Assembly (NCBI GenBank): GCA_025093985.1
Contig: JACAAK010000004.1
Coordinates: 2,914,001-2,978,000, forward strand
Reading direction: 5' to 3'
Source of the DNA: Calvatia gigantea
Taxonomy: Eukaryota; Basidiomycota; Agaricomycetes; Agaricales; Lycoperdaceae
Length of the DNA: 64,000 bases
In this document: positions 46,173 to 57,579 of the stretch, one piece after another
Position numbering within the stretch: position 1 is the first letter of the stretch
Layout: every line of letters starts with the position of its first letter
Notes under the pieces: model-generated
The model's database searches: none
What the model was told of the DNA's origin: nothing
The model's input: only the letters and a program-made list of their open reading frames with translations
Position numbers and translations under genes: made by a program

Positions 46173-47045
46173 ATGAAAACCAATCCTATCACCTCAAAAG
46201 AATCCAGTCAGGGTTGGTATTCTAAAAGCCCGCTACGAAGCTTTGGTGACTCGTCCGAGGCAACCGGCAGAGGCCAAACACCCAGCGTCAGTCCTAGCCA
46301 GGAACAAGCAGAGATGCTATACGCACAGTCACATCAGCCTTGGCCTCCGCGAGGTTTGCCTTCAAGTACTCCTCCGGCCATAGCTCCTTCTCCCGTTGTG
46401 TTTGACGGATTTGTATCCGGGAGCTCCCCAAGCCATTGCCTGAGTCAGGTCGCCCCAAAGGACGTTCCTTCACTGTGCCAGAACTTTCAAATGCACTCAA
46501 AATGGTGCCCGCCTAGTGTCGCTTTCGATGATGCCGGGATGCTATATACAAACCCCGACGTTCACACAAAAACACAGGTTTCTCCCATGAACTTCTGGCA
46601 TTGTCAAAGTTCTGGCTTGGGCGAGGCTGAAATCACTTACTCTGATCTGATGCACGCCGGCGGGCCGAGCCTCTCCACGCAGGTCTCCGACTTACAGAAC
46701 GGGGCGCATGAACACGTCTTCTATCAATACTCTCGTGATTATCCCCCGAGTTTCGGTGTACCAACTCCATACGCTCCCTCCGGAACGACGACAAGGGGGC
46801 CGCCAGGTACTGGACAACTCGCCTACGGCATTCAAAACCATGCAATGGCTGCTCCTGGTAATTATACATCGATGTCCCCTGTCTACAAAAGCCAGTCAAT
46901 CGGCATGACCATCCCAGGGGGAGACTTCCCGGACCATTACGCGTCGATGATGTCTGGGACGTCGCTCACTGTTTCCGGTGATAGTAACTTCAACTTTATG
47001 GCCTTCGATCACGACGGGCACGACCAGTATGGTCCCCGCTTTTAA
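46173..47045 (+). CDS. Pro/Ser/Gly-rich protein of unknown function
   Basis: A single open exon of 290 codons: MKTNPITSKESSQGWYSKSP, then YAQSHQPWPPRGLPSSTPPA, FVSGSSPSHCLSQVAPKDVP, FGVPTPYAPSGTTTRGPPGT, and the end SGDSNFNFMAFDHDGHDQYG. Composition (Ser, Pro, Gly, Tyr, Asn, few charges) is like the transactivation part of a fungal transcription factor. The sequence just before it ends in attag, an acceptor, and a gtcagt donor lies at 46110-46115, so this may be the last exon of a larger gene whose DNA-binding part is upstream or lost. No family is recognised, and function is not assigned. Confidence 0.6.
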   Translation: MKTNPITSKESSQGWYSKSPLRSFGDSSEATGRGQTPSVSPSQEQAEMLYAQSHQPWPPRGLPSSTPPAIAPSPVVFDGFVSGSSPSHCLSQVAPKDVPSLCQNFQMHSKWCPPSVAFDDAGMLYTNPDVHTKTQVSPMNFWHCQSSGLGEAEITYSDLMHAGGPSLSTQVSDLQNGAHEHVFYQYSRDYPPSFGVPTPYAPSGTTTRGPPGTGQLAYGIQNHAMAAPGNYTSMSPVYKSQSIGMTIPGGDFPDHYASMMSGTSLTVSGDSNFNFMAFDHDGHDQYGPRF

Positions 47046-47428
47046 ATTTGGAAAGGGCGCGAATATATATTTTTCAACATCTTATATATCTTACCCTTCT
47101 ATATATCAGGTTCCTCTCGTTTTTTTCTTATATCTGTAGCTACTCCTCGGTCATTGTTCGCTGTGCGACGGTAAACTATCGACGAGCTGTCCTCTTATGT
47201 ACTTCTTTTATAATTTCTTCTCTTCCGTAACACACGTTCACTATTTTTTGTATCATAATATCGACAACGATTATCTCCTTTCCCTTGTCTGCTTGAGTGA
47301 GGTTCATACATTTCGGCGATCAATTGAGCCCAAAGCTTTTGTGCAACAACACCAAACACCGCCGAACTGTGGCTTTCCGCTTCAACGAACTCGGGATTTC
47401 AAGCAAGGTCCATTAGCACAATCTCATT
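47046..47428. other. Intergenic region
   Basis: 383 bp, very T-rich; 3' region of the previous gene and promoter of the complex I subunit. Nothing else seen. Confidence 0.55.
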
Positions 47429-47865
47429 ATGCCGGTTCCCTGGGAGGCACTCATTCCTTTCGGTGAGAATGACACCCCTTCTATGTTGAACCATTTTGTG
47501 ACCAGTAAAACGTGTAATTTCTAGGCCTTTTGACCGCCATGTTCGGAGCTGCCGGAACGTTGTTGAACGCGTCGACGCGGTTCCAAAACCAGGGCAAGGT
47601 GCGTTGTTACTGCGTTGAATTGTGTATAGAATACTCAAGATTTTTTTGTCACTGTAGCCCCCTCGGTATCATATCGACCGGTGGGACGAAATGATGATGG
47701 GACGGGACGAGCGATTGACCGGGCACCGACGGGGGCAAACAGTACGTTTGCAGGTTAAATACCCATCTCTGGATACTTACACAATTTCCCCAAATTCAGG
47801 ACAACCCCGTTGCACCAGAGGAGTTTGCGACAAACAGTGTATGGCACACCGAACGCACTTCATAG
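47429..47865 (+). CDS. NDUFA1: Complex I small subunit NDUFA1 (NI9M / MWFE type)
   Basis: Single-membrane-span accessory subunit of mitochondrial NADH:ubiquinone oxidoreductase, required for membrane-arm assembly. Four tiny exons join to MPVPWEALIPF, GLLTAMFGAAGTLLNAS, TRFQNQGK, PPRYHIDRWDEMMMGRDERL, TGHRRGQT, DNPVAPEEFATNSVWHTERT S-stop. The start MPVPWEALIPFG, the hydrophobic helix, the RxxxDxWDxxMMxRDxRLTG core and the APxxFxxxxxW end all match the Neurospora 9.6-kDa subunit family. Total is about 85 residues, normal. Introns of about 45-60 nt interrupt it three times, which is why it is easy to miss: no single exon is longer than about 85 bases. Confidence 0.93.
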
Positions 47866-48407
47866 AAATTACGGCTCGTCCCATATATCCTCCCGGCCAC
47901 TCTCCATACCGTCATAATAAAAGAAATTTTCAACCGCCTACGAATATGTTTTGCATCATCTTACGGATTAACTGTCTAGGCAAGGGAATGGACATCAATA
48001 CGAGGCCTTGGGTTTGGGGTTCTGTTAAAAATTGGGACACCCATAGCCTAGGCTTCCCGTAATTTGACTGAGCGGAGTAGCTGCTGCCCAGTGAACAGAA
48101 TAGCGAACATGCCAAGAAGTTAATAAACGCCAAATGACGATTTGCGCCTGAGGATGCGGTGCTCTGACATCTGAAGGTACCACAATTTGAGGAGATTGAG
48201 CGTCAAACGATTAATGATGTGTCACACGCCACAATCCTCCCATGGCGGTGCGACTTCGACCATCGCATCTTGAGAGCCTCAGGTATCGCTTAATTGAATC
48301 CTGACGACAACTACTAAGCGCAGATATTGGATGGTTCGATTTTTTTTTTTGCGGTGGGCTCCGATCCGGAAGAGTGCCATAATGTAATGTAATACACGGC
48401 CTGTGTT
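47866..48407. other. Convergent intergenic region
   Basis: 542 bp between NDUFA1 and the lipoate ligase stops, with a T10 run near 48340. No gene seen. Confidence 0.55.
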
Positions 48408-49938
48408 CTATGCCATGACAGATTTCAACCACGACGACAGGTTAAGCGCAGCTTTGCTAGAAGCGAATCTTGATACTAGAGCGTCATCGATGGAACCGTA
48501 ACGCCGCCCTTCCATGGCCTTGACGAGTCGGAACACGTTTTCTGTGTCCACAGAAGAAAGGTGAGACTTGGTGATATTGAGGGTGCAGGAGAGTATGAGG
48601 CCGTGCTTTGATACGATCTTCACTGTCTTTGGAGATATGATAGGTGAACTAACTACCGGTAATAACAAGTGCGGTGATGATGACTCACCGTGTTGCCCCA
48701 CTGAAAACGTGTTATCAACGGTATATGTGAACTCCGGCGTCTGGCCGTATGCCCATTCCCAACTCTGAATGATAATTTGTACACAACATAGACTTCCCTT
48801 GAATTGTACGCATTGTACCCACCGGTAGCTCGGCCATACCTTTCTTGATGTAGTCGACCGACAGCAGATCTTCTGATTCCTCCACTTCCACAACCTACGG
48901 AGGTGAGATGTTATTTTTTGTTCGGATAGCAGCTGGGTGGACAAAGATTCACATCTTCATCAATGCCGTATTCTTTCCGGAATTCACTGACGACCGCGTT
49001 CGTGAAGGATGCATGATCTGCGTTGGTATTGAATTGTTGAATGTTACACACCGGAGAACGCACAGACGCGACGCCCTTCGTTATCATCGTGTCCTTGGTG
49101 ATCCGATTTTACAGTTAATCAACGTATTTCGCCAACAAAGGTGAAGGAAAAGCACACCTTGTTTGTGCGGAGAATGTCGCCCAGATCACTGAGGCGGGTA
49201 GAAATGAGCATCGTGCCGTGATGGTATGCCCGTGTATTCACAATCTTATAGGCAGATCCTGATACGTGGAGAAAACTGGGTTAAGCCACACACACCGAGA
49301 GGACGGCGAAAAGGACATATCTTGTCATTTCCAACACAGATGTCGTTCCGGTCATTCACCCTGGCATCAATACCCAGGGCACGTACGGCGCGTAAGATGA
49401 CCTGGGCAGTGACGTGTCTGTCAAACGACTTTCTTGGTAAGTGTACCGAGAAGTTAGAATTTCCTAAGTCCTGGTACGCGTTAAGATGACACCATGTACG
49501 GTTTTGGGCAAATCGGAGCGTACATGGTAGACTGTTCCGCCTCCACTCCGTCTCCGGATGAAAGGAACGCCGGGGCGCGTTTTCAACGCATTAAAGTTGA
49601 CTTCTTTCCATGGATTCTGATTCCGTCCAATGACTACACATGGGTTATCGTGGTATATGAGCAGCAAGGGCTCGTCCGGATTCTTGTGACGGAATAACCT
49701 TCGAAAGTACGTCAACGTCAGCGGGGAGCTTGCTTCTATTCTATTTTATTTCGATGATGACTTGCCAGTCTTCAAAGGTCAGATTAAAATATGGGTTGGT
49801 TGAATTAGAAACGTAGATGGAGTGTTGTGGACTTAGATTTGCAGATGAGGCAAAGCGGCGACACAGATTGTGGAGTGAATAAATACGGCGTGGAAGGAAG
49901 AGGGTCATTGGATGACTTTGTTTATTCCCTGTTCCCAT
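48408..49938 (-). CDS. Lipoate-protein ligase/lipoyltransferase, mitochondrial
   Basis: Attaches lipoate to the E2 and GCV-H proteins of mitochondrial dehydrogenase complexes. An in-frame ATG at 49938 begins MGTGNKQSHP; a second at 49908 begins MTLFLPRRIYSLHNLCRRFA, the better mitochondrial presequence. Then SIYVSNSTNPYFNLTFEDW, LFRHKNPDEPLLLIYHDNPC, VVIGRNQNPWKEVNFNALKT, the hallmark RRRSGGGTVYHDLGNSNFS, and the substrate loop NDKISGSAYKIVNTRAYHHG. The second domain has WEWAYGQTPEFTYTV and ends NLSSWLKSVMA. These match LplA/LIPT1/Aim22 enzymes. Several introns, some with GTAC-type donors. Neighbouring complex I genes make a mitochondrial group. Confidence 0.93.
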
Positions 49939-50236
49939 ATGCTGGCGTCTCGGGCTCAGCGCTCAGGCTAGATTATTGCGTTTAACTGAAGTACGGCCAG
50001 ACAAGCTTATTTCATGGATTTATGCCCTCACAAAAACGGTGATTTCATGTACTGCCCTCAGAAGTTCAAATATTGAAAGCAAGGTCAGATTCAACGTGTA
50101 GTATTAAACTGTGGCAAATGCGCCGCGTATCCCACAGACAAGACGGGGTAGCGGTAAATATCTGACACAAATAGCCTCAGTGGACTCGCGCATTGCGAGT
50201 ATATTCATTCCACACACATCTAAGGCGACCCCCCAT

Positions 50237-50966
50237 CTATTTCTGTACGGCTTTGAAGATGGGACTCTCCACTTCATGTATGGGTTTTTGGTTTGGTGGT
50301 GTTCCTGGGATAGTCTTCTTCAGGCCCTGTTGATCATGAATAGGCAGTTTAAGCCAAGGAGGACGAAATCACAATCCTAGAGGACGTACGAGTTTTTCAA
50401 ACATGCAAGAGTTCAGAGCCCCCTCTGGCTTGCGACAAAGATAGTATTCCTGGGCAAGAGCTTCGATACACGCTACTACAACACAGAAGGCGTCGGCGTA
50501 CCTGGTTGTTCCGATCCAGACAATTCCAGTGAGCTTCAAACTGCTGTAGGCAGTTTTCCCGCATCTTGTTAATCCTAAATGTGACTGATTGGTTAAAATG
50601 TGCATACCCAAACCTTCTGAAAGACTCACAAGTCCGTAGCACATCTTGTAACTCGTCGTCCTTCCTTCAAACAGTGTGCCGGGTCCCGGTTTTCATTCTT
50701 GCAGAGCATGAAGTCCTCTAAACGAGTTCAGAGTCATATGTTAGCTGAAAATATACCACCATATCTGGCAGAGCCAAGTAACCCCCAGATTTTACAAAAA
50801 GTTGCCTACCATTGAACTCCTTGCAGTAAGCACCAATGAAGAACGCAGCGCTCTTGAGGGGGGCACTTGTAACACCGAGTTCCGCAACCTTGGGCACGTC
50901 CTCCGGCATAGGAGTGGGGTCGACATAGCCTTTGGCGGGTCGCGTTCCAGGCTGGAATGAGCTCAT
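50237..50966 (-). CDS. NDUFA8: Complex I subunit NDUFA8 (PGIV, 19-kDa, twin CHCH)
   Basis: Intermembrane-space accessory subunit of NADH:ubiquinone oxidoreductase with double twin-CX9C motifs. Exon 1: MSSFQPGTRPAKGYVDPTPM, VPKVAELGVTSAPLKSAAFF, IGAYCKEFN. Then EDFMLCKNENRDPAHCLKEG, RRVTRCATDL, and KMRENCLQQFEAHWNCLDRN, the second CHCH with CX9C spacing. YYLCRKPEGALNSCMFEKL, GLKKTIPGTPPNQKPIHEVE and FKAVQK end it. All parts match the family, including the KTIPGTP block. Imported through the Mia40 pathway in the family. Start shared with SPC19 over a 342-bp divergent promoter. Confidence 0.95.
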
Positions 50967-51308
50967 GCTATGAAGAAAGAGAAGGAGAACGATTGCAAGT
51001 CTTTCCGACTGCCAACTTGCACGTCCGGGATCACGTCGCCCATTTCAGGAAACAGTGGGAATTTTCGTGAGCGGACTTTGCCCAGCCAATCACAAGCCTT
51101 GGAATTATCGAACATTTAAGTAGGCATTTAATATTTATCACCTACGTCAGTACTTCAGTCATATACTCAACTCAACTCTCCTAACAAGCGTGTTTTTAAG
51201 AGAGCGAGGGCTTCAATTAAGCTGTGAGCATTTGAGCCATGGCATTTCGCGGTCACATGGCGCTTTCTGATCAACAAGGATCGACAGACAGCTTCGTTAA
51301 CCACCACC
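50967..51308. promoter_or_regulatory. Divergent promoter, NDUFA8 and SPC19
   Basis: 342 bp between two start codons on opposite strands. An AT-rich core lies near 51115-51145. No operator is claimed. Confidence 0.5.
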
Positions 51309-52066
51309 ATGTCCCGGTTGTCCAGGGCAAATCTCAAAGCCAGAGACTCCATATTCACGTCAGGTCCCACCTATCGTACAGATACTCTGGCAATCTGTCC
51401 ACCAGACCTCGAGGAATGTGTGGCAGCAATGGAGGACTGTTGCGAGGAGGTGTGTTCCCATCCCGATTATTCATCAGATGTATTGAACTGGGCACAGGCA
51501 TATGAGACCCAACAACTCCTCAGAAATGGGACACGAGACCTTCCCAGGATGACCAAGATCTTAGAGAGCGATAGGGTATGTTACCTCATCGAGTGCAGGT
51601 TTTGCCTTTCTCTTATGTCCAATTCCAGGTATTCTTGCTTGTGAATGAGGAAACCATCAAAAAATATAAATCAGATCTAGCGGATGAGGTTGAGCCTACG
51701 ATAAACGAACTCATCGAACGTGCTGAACAAGGGGTGGTTGCTATGGAGAAGAAGGAGGCTCTATTGAAAGCGAAAGTACGCTTCAAGTGGCCCTGCATTT
51801 GTTCCATAATTGATTTCTCGCTATTGCTAGCTCGAGGCCGCTCGGACCAGGCCAGATCTAGCATTTGCAGGGGCAACAGCTACACAGAAGATGGAGGCTC
51901 GACGGTTGCAACTGCTAACCAAGCAAAGGGAACGCTTGGAGGACGAAGTTAGGATATTGGAAGAAGAGATCATGCTTTTGGTACGTTTTACTATTCCTAC
52001 CACCACGACACACACTCAACACCTTACATACCACAGGAAGCAAAATCTAAGAGGAAGAAGTTCTGA
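51309..52066 (+). CDS. SPC19: DASH/Dam1 complex subunit Spc19
   Basis: Kinetochore protein of the fungal DASH ring that couples chromosomes to microtubule ends. MSRLSRANLKARDSIFTSGP, then PPDLEECVAAMEDCCEE joined over an intron to AYETQQLLRNGTRDLPRMTK, ILESDR, VFLLVNEETIKKYKSDLADE, VEPTINELIERAEQGVVAME and KKEALLKAK are the family signature. The remaining exons are coiled coil (EARRLQLLTKQRERLEDEVR, ILEEEIMLL) ending EAKSKRKKF. Length near 170-180 residues is normal. The start at 51309 (context accATGt) gives the expected N-terminus. The stop lies 21 bp from the gephyrin-type gene's stop, so the two 3' ends overlap. Confidence 0.93.
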
Positions 52067-52086
52067 AATTCTGATTAAAGAGAGAA

Positions 52087-54432
52087 CTACAAAACATGCT
52101 GAATCTCTCCAATCACTACAACTTCAACTTGAGTTCCGGCTTCGAAACGCGAGGGCATATTTTCTTTCAAGGGGGGCAGAACCACAAAACCATTGGCGCC
52201 GCTTAGGCTTGCTACGCGGCTTGATCGTTGCCCACCCGTACTATACGCTTTTAACCCACCTCCTTCAGCCCGAAGCACGACGCGATGGAATTCTGTACGA
52301 GGATCCAAAGGCATGGGCGATTTGAGCTAGGATCACCATCGGATTTCTGCTATCGTTGAAAAACGGGGTGCACCTACCTCGGCGGTGATCCTGGGAAGTT
52401 GTAGCAAAGCCTCGGGCCAGCCTGCCAGCTTTCGAAGTGCAGGTATCACAAAGATGTGGAACGTTACAAGGGCCGAAGCAGGGTTCCCGGGCAGAGCAAA
52501 CAGGGGTTTAGCCACTCCTCCCGCCGTTGGAATAGTTGCAAACGTGGTTGGCTTTCCTGGCTTAATGGTCACACGCCCGAAGTGGATGGTCCCGTTAAAG
52601 TTCCGCTCGATGACAGGTTTTAATAAGTCTGTCGGTCCCATGGAAGTCCCCCCTGTTGTTATCAGAATATCCGCGCTCTCAATCCCTTTTTGTATCGCTA
52701 CGACATGGGCCGCGATGCTGCAATAACCATCAGTTCAAGGCGCACATGTCTATCGTTGCAACACACCTGTCTGGCACGATACCTAGATCAACCACAGAAT
52801 AGCCCAAACCCTCTAATGCAGCCCGTAGCGAGGGCCTGTTTGTATCAAAAATCCCACCCCACTCGCCTTGTTGCTGCCCTTCCACCTGTCCTTGGAGATC
52901 TACGATTTCGTTCCCGGTGCTCAAAACGGCCACGACAGGTTTCTTGTGAACCAAGACCTCTTTCCTACCAACGAATGCCAACGTGCCGATCTCCCCACCA
53001 TTGCTCATAATTCTTTCGCCTTTTTGTAAGACCAGGTCGCCCCTGCGCACATCCGAACCAGGCGCTCTCACATTCTCTCCAGGAGGTACTTGTGCTAACG
53101 TCTCGACTTCCTTTTCTTCTCCTGCCAAGACGTCATCACTCTGTCCAAATGTGGAGACTAACTTTGTGTCTTCGACCATGATCACAGTGTCGGCGCCATT
53201 GGGCAAGGGCCCACCGGTATTGATGCGATATATGGATCCAGGTGGCAATAATTTGTCGATAGGGTGGTCCCTCGAAGTTACGACCTTGTATACAGCAGGA
53301 GGATCCGTGGCTAGTGATGTTGGTTAGAAAAAGGAAGATGGGCGTTGAGGACACTCACAACGTAGCGCATAACCATCTACACTTGTTGTTGCCCTTGGAG
53401 GTGCATCTTGAGGAGCAAAAACGTCTTCAACTAGGATGTGGTTGCGAAGTTCGTAATCGACCTGCACTATTGAGGATCTATCACCTATGAGCAAGGGAAC
53501 GCACGTACGGGAAGTGTTTGGGTTGGGAGTGTCTGGATCTGTTGCTTAATCAAATCGATGGCGAGCTCGAAGGATATCAATGGGTATGGCGAATGCCGAT
53601 GCCTCGTGGAGGCTGTATTGGGTCAATGGGTTGTGAAGAACGGATAATAGCAAGGCTCACCGGGGGCTGATGGATTATGAGACAGGGTGGTCCGAGGTTT
53701 TGGGGCATGGTGGTCATGATGATGATGATGATGGTGCTGGTGTTGATGATATTGGACTTCTTGGACTTGCTGACCCGCGGATTTTGCCAGTGCAGCATGT
53801 ACATCCTTCCCAGATCCTCCTTTAATGAGATCCAATGCGTGATCAACCAGGCCGCTGTTGAAGAGTGCTTCAAGATTCTCTTTGACCGCTTTGACGCTTC
53901 CCGGAAGTGTGACTATGAGCGTGTCCTTCCGTGTACCAGCAATAGGGCGGGAGAGGGCCGCAAGTGGTGTATGCTGAAGTGACGTTGAGAGTAAGAGATG
54001 AACGAGACCGGAAGCCTCTCTCTCTAACAGCGGCTTGATGGCCTTTGGAAGTTTTAAACCAGCAGAAGATTCTTCTGAATCGGCGACTTACTTCAGGCGT
54101 TACATCTCTCTTACCGAAGCCTGTGCCCCCTGTCGTAATCACCCAATCCACTCCATTTTCATGATCAGTCCACCCTTTCACTACTTCCTGGATCTTCTGT
54201 ACATCGTCTGGCACAATTTTGTAAAGCTCGTCTTGCGATCCCGTGGTACCGGAAGCAGAGTGGAAACTATCGCGTCTGCTGATGATGTCAAGGATCGTAG
54301 GACCGGATTTATCTGCCGACGGGTCCTTTGAAGCGGTATCGCTTACTATTAGTTAAGGAGATCAACTGGCCCGGTGTGCGATGTCGAAACGTCAGCTAAC
54401 CTGTTAGAACGGCAACACGAAAAGTCGACATG
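52087..54432 (-). CDS. cnxE: Molybdenum cofactor enzyme, gephyrin/CnxE type (MogA-MoeA fusion)
   Basis: Two-domain enzyme that adenylates molybdopterin (G domain) and inserts molybdate (E domain). MSTFRVAVLT starts the MogA-like half; it has DWVITTGGTGFGKRDVTPEA (the GGTG loop) and GLVDHALDLIKGGSGKDVHA. A linker follows with a His run, QYHQHQHHHHHHHDHH. The MoeA-like half has FELAIDLIKQQI, VDYELRNHILVEDVFAPQDA, PRATTSVDGYAL, LPPGSIYRINTGGPLPNGAD, TVIMVE, PPGENVRAPGSDVRRGDLVL, VVAVLSTGNEIVDLQ, FDTNRPSLRAALEGLGYSVV, ADILITTGGTSMGP, FALPGNPASALVTFHIFVIP, and domain IV ending VEVVVIGEIQHVL. G-then-E order is that of gephyrin. The organism is therefore likely to make Mo-enzymes such as nitrate reductase. 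About eight or more exons. Confidence 0.95.
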
Positions 54433-54618
54433 AAGGGACTGGGACGCGATCTATCTGGATAGGTAGGGAGATGTAAGACATCAACAAAGAAGCCTCTCGC
54501 ATCACCCGGATCTCAGTACTCAGTGGAGATTTTATGATTCCTGGCATCTTTAGCTTTGCACAGAAATCTTTGCACAGAAATCAATGAATATAAAAGTCCT
54601 CTACCAAATTCACATATT

Positions 54619-57451
54619 TCATAACACAAGTTCTTCCAATTGGTACATGCCAATAGCCATCCCAGCCTTTTCACGCGCCTCTTTCCGTCGTTGTCTCCAA
54701 TCTCGCTTAGGTTCTTCTTTCTCAGCAACATCAGCGTTCTTGTTACCTTTAGTCTTTCCCACTTCGAATTCCTTGACCGCCTTTGTTTGGGCACGAGCGA
54801 ATCCCTCCGTAGGAAAGCGTAACTGCTCAGTCTGCGAAAGGGCGGCGATTTCCAGTTCAACGTGCGATTTGACGCTTTTGAGGATTCCATGTGCTGGTGG
54901 ATGTTGCAAAAGGGTGAGGAAAGATGCGTCGAGGAGTGACTGTAGGAAGTTGATGATCTAAATCGTGGTTCTTCAGTTTATGAAGGTCCTTTGAGATGTG
55001 AAGGGGAATGGCTTGCCTGATCCATCGAGGGCAGATCACGCACCATCTTGGGCTTCAAGATTTCCTCGTTGACCACGAACGCACCATGTTGGTTCTTCGC
55101 CAGATCCTTTTTACTCGGCAACAGCTTCACCTCGTACGACTGGATCTTCTCAGCCCACTCGTCGATAGTCTGCACAATGGCGGTCAAAGCTTCTGGTGTA
55201 CGTAGATGGCGGCGGCATGCGAGAATTAGTTGTGGCTCTACAAATTGTCTGTGCATTAGGAGGGTTGCGAGGAAATCCGGAATTGTGGGCGGTCGATTCA
55301 GGGCGGAGTCGACTTGCATTGCGTCTGAATCTGTTTGAGCAAGTTGGGTAGCGACGACGTTGAGAGTTTCTATGAGCTCGTTTTCAGAGAGATCAGGGAC
55401 ATGACGGAGGGCAAGGTCGATCGATTGCTAGGCCACAAATGAGTTCGTGAATAACGACGGGGGTACACAAACATACCCAGTCATTTCTCACACGTAGGGA
55501 GCCCAGGAGACCTCCCTCAATCATTGCACTACGAACGACGCCCTTCTCGACTAAAAGGCGAACTATCTCAGAGGAGTAAAGCGGATTAGGAGGTTTTTGA
55601 GGTTGGATAATAATCTCCAGGACATCCTTCACGAACGCATAACCATATTCCACCTACCCATGACCATCAGTTCCATCGCCTGCACAGACACAGGGTACAG
55701 ATTGACACACCAATTTCGACGAACTGCCGTCCATATTTTCTTGTTCCTTCTCCCATTCCTTAAATAAGGTATTTGCAGCCTGTGGACGGTTCTGCTCCAC
55801 CGCAGTTCCCATATCCGTAAGAAGTTTTGACTTGGCCGCTTCCTGTGGCGATTCTTTCTCTTGTTTATTGTCTTCGGCGGGACCACCCTCCAACCATCTT
55901 GTGCCTGCACTTGCATGGCCGATAGCGTTCGCAAGCGTTGAGTGCGCGGGTACACTATATGGTACAACGTAAATGCTCGACTTGACTGGCGTTTTGCCGT
56001 TTCCCTCAGAAGTCGACTGTGAAATGACAAGAGTTGCTTGTTGATTTCCAGCTTTGACTCCCAATGCGCTTGGCGGCAGGAGCGAGAGGGAAAGTGATGA
56101 GGGTTGAGCACTGTGAGAAGATGGCAAGGGGTATAGGTGGGATGCGAGGAGAACGGTGTATTGTGTGTCCCATAGCAAAAGCGCAATCTCGTCGTTAGGT
56201 GTTAGTGCAACGAGGAGAACATGCGAGGACGTTAATGCGAGAAGGGACGGAGTTGGAGATGCAGTGGGCTTGCCGGCTTTGTTGATGTGAGTTGGTATCT
56301 TCTTGGTGGGAGATGAGGGGGTGATGAAAGATAGTCCTGTGAGTTGGACAGGTGGGGATAATTGTGACAAAGAGGAAGGCGTGAGGGAAAAGGTATGCCA
56401 AAGACCAGAATAGGCTATCTCATGGTTTAGCAGGGGAGAACATTGGAGGGATGAACACCTACATATAATATTCAGATTTCCAGATGAGCTACATGAAGTT
56501 GCCGCAATTTCTTGGGGTCTCTGAGGTTTAGGTGTTAGCCGGGGTTCAAACAGACTTGTTAATACATACCGGGTGGGAGAGCGGTATTTCGTGTATGATT
56601 ACCGAGTTTATTGAACCTTCAGCATCGATGATGTATGCCTCAGCTTGGATGGAATCCCCTTGTCTCGTAAAGAGCATCGTAATTGCACCTCCGGACCCTG
56701 ATTCAAGGAAAGAACAAGAACTCTGCGAGAAGATGTGTGCAGAAAGGACTTGATTATCTTTAGCAGAGGAAGGATGAGTCGTCTTCAACTCGAGATCTGC
56801 CGTGAAGAGAGAGATATCTCCACTGGGTGAGATAGCCACAAGCCGCTCAGGTAACTCGTTGCAATTATACAATCCAAAAATGGGATGCGGGGCCTATGTT
56901 CTTATGGTCACTGAGTATCCTCCCAAAAATAACACATGCGGAAGGAGACTTACAACCACAGTCTTGTGGTGGTTTCTTGATGAAGTGGAAGGGAGGTCTG
57001 TTAATGAGCTAGATGGGTTTTCAGTCCACTTCCATATTGTCTTGTCTTGGTCTTCAACGCCTATATCGGGTGAGGATGCAATGACCGCGTAAGTCGTGTG
57101 GGCGTGTTTTGAGGGTTGATACTGGGACAAGGGTGCGCAAGTAAATGTCGTAGAAGGACCAAGTGTGTGGGAGATTATTGGATGTAGTGTAGCAACCTGC
57201 ATAAAGCGAAAGGGATAAATAGTGAACAGGTATTGCGAAGAAAAACGACTTACATCCAAAACGTGGACCCCGTCCGACTGGGCAGCGACACTGACAAAAC
57301 CATCCGAGTTGGATGAAGGCTTCTGGTAGGTTGCATAAACGCTTGCTTGACTCCGTTTATTTTTTGATTCCGTGTCTGCCTTTGCTGCACGTTGGGTTAC
57401 TGAGTAGTTCGACAACAGAAACGGCTCGTTGATCGTGCCATTGGAAACCAT
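54619..57451 (-). CDS. Possible nucleolar NOL11/Utp8-like protein
   Basis: Family not certain. The N-terminal half looks like a beta-propeller: MVSNGTINEPFLLSNYSVTQ, FVSVAAQSDGVHVLDVSRFS, SQYLFTIYPFRFMQVATLHP, LFTADLELKTTHPS, AITMLFTRQGDSIQAEAYII, GLSFITPSSPTKKIPTHINK, LLLWDTQYTVLLASHLYPLP. The C-terminal half is helical (IPDFLATLLMHRQFVEPQLI, EKIQSYEVKLLPSKKDLAKN) and ends in a highly basic region (EEPKRDWRQRRKEAREKAGM). IINFLQSLLDASFLTLLQHP resembles the NOL11 C-terminal helix. Propeller plus helical domain plus basic tail suits a small-subunit processome factor, but this rests on architecture and memory. Its last exons end at 54619, 186 bp before the gephyrin-type gene's start. Confidence 0.6.
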
Positions 57452-57579
57452 GGTGTTGTCGATAACCTCAAGTCTCTCAAGGCGTTCAAGATTTTTCGAA
57501 ATCAGTCACGTGGACTAGATCCAAGATTCAGTTTCTAATCTGAGAACACCGACACCTCTCAACTTCGGACTCGCCAGCC
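57452..57579. promoter_or_regulatory. Short divergent promoter
   Basis: 128 bp between the start codons of the NOL11-like gene (minus) and NDUFAF3 (plus); the two must share a promoter. Confidence 0.6.

Noticed and set aside
53700..53760. Trinucleotide microsatellite as a noncoding repeat
   Set aside because: It is in frame and encodes the His linker of the molybdenum cofactor enzyme, so it is treated as coding.
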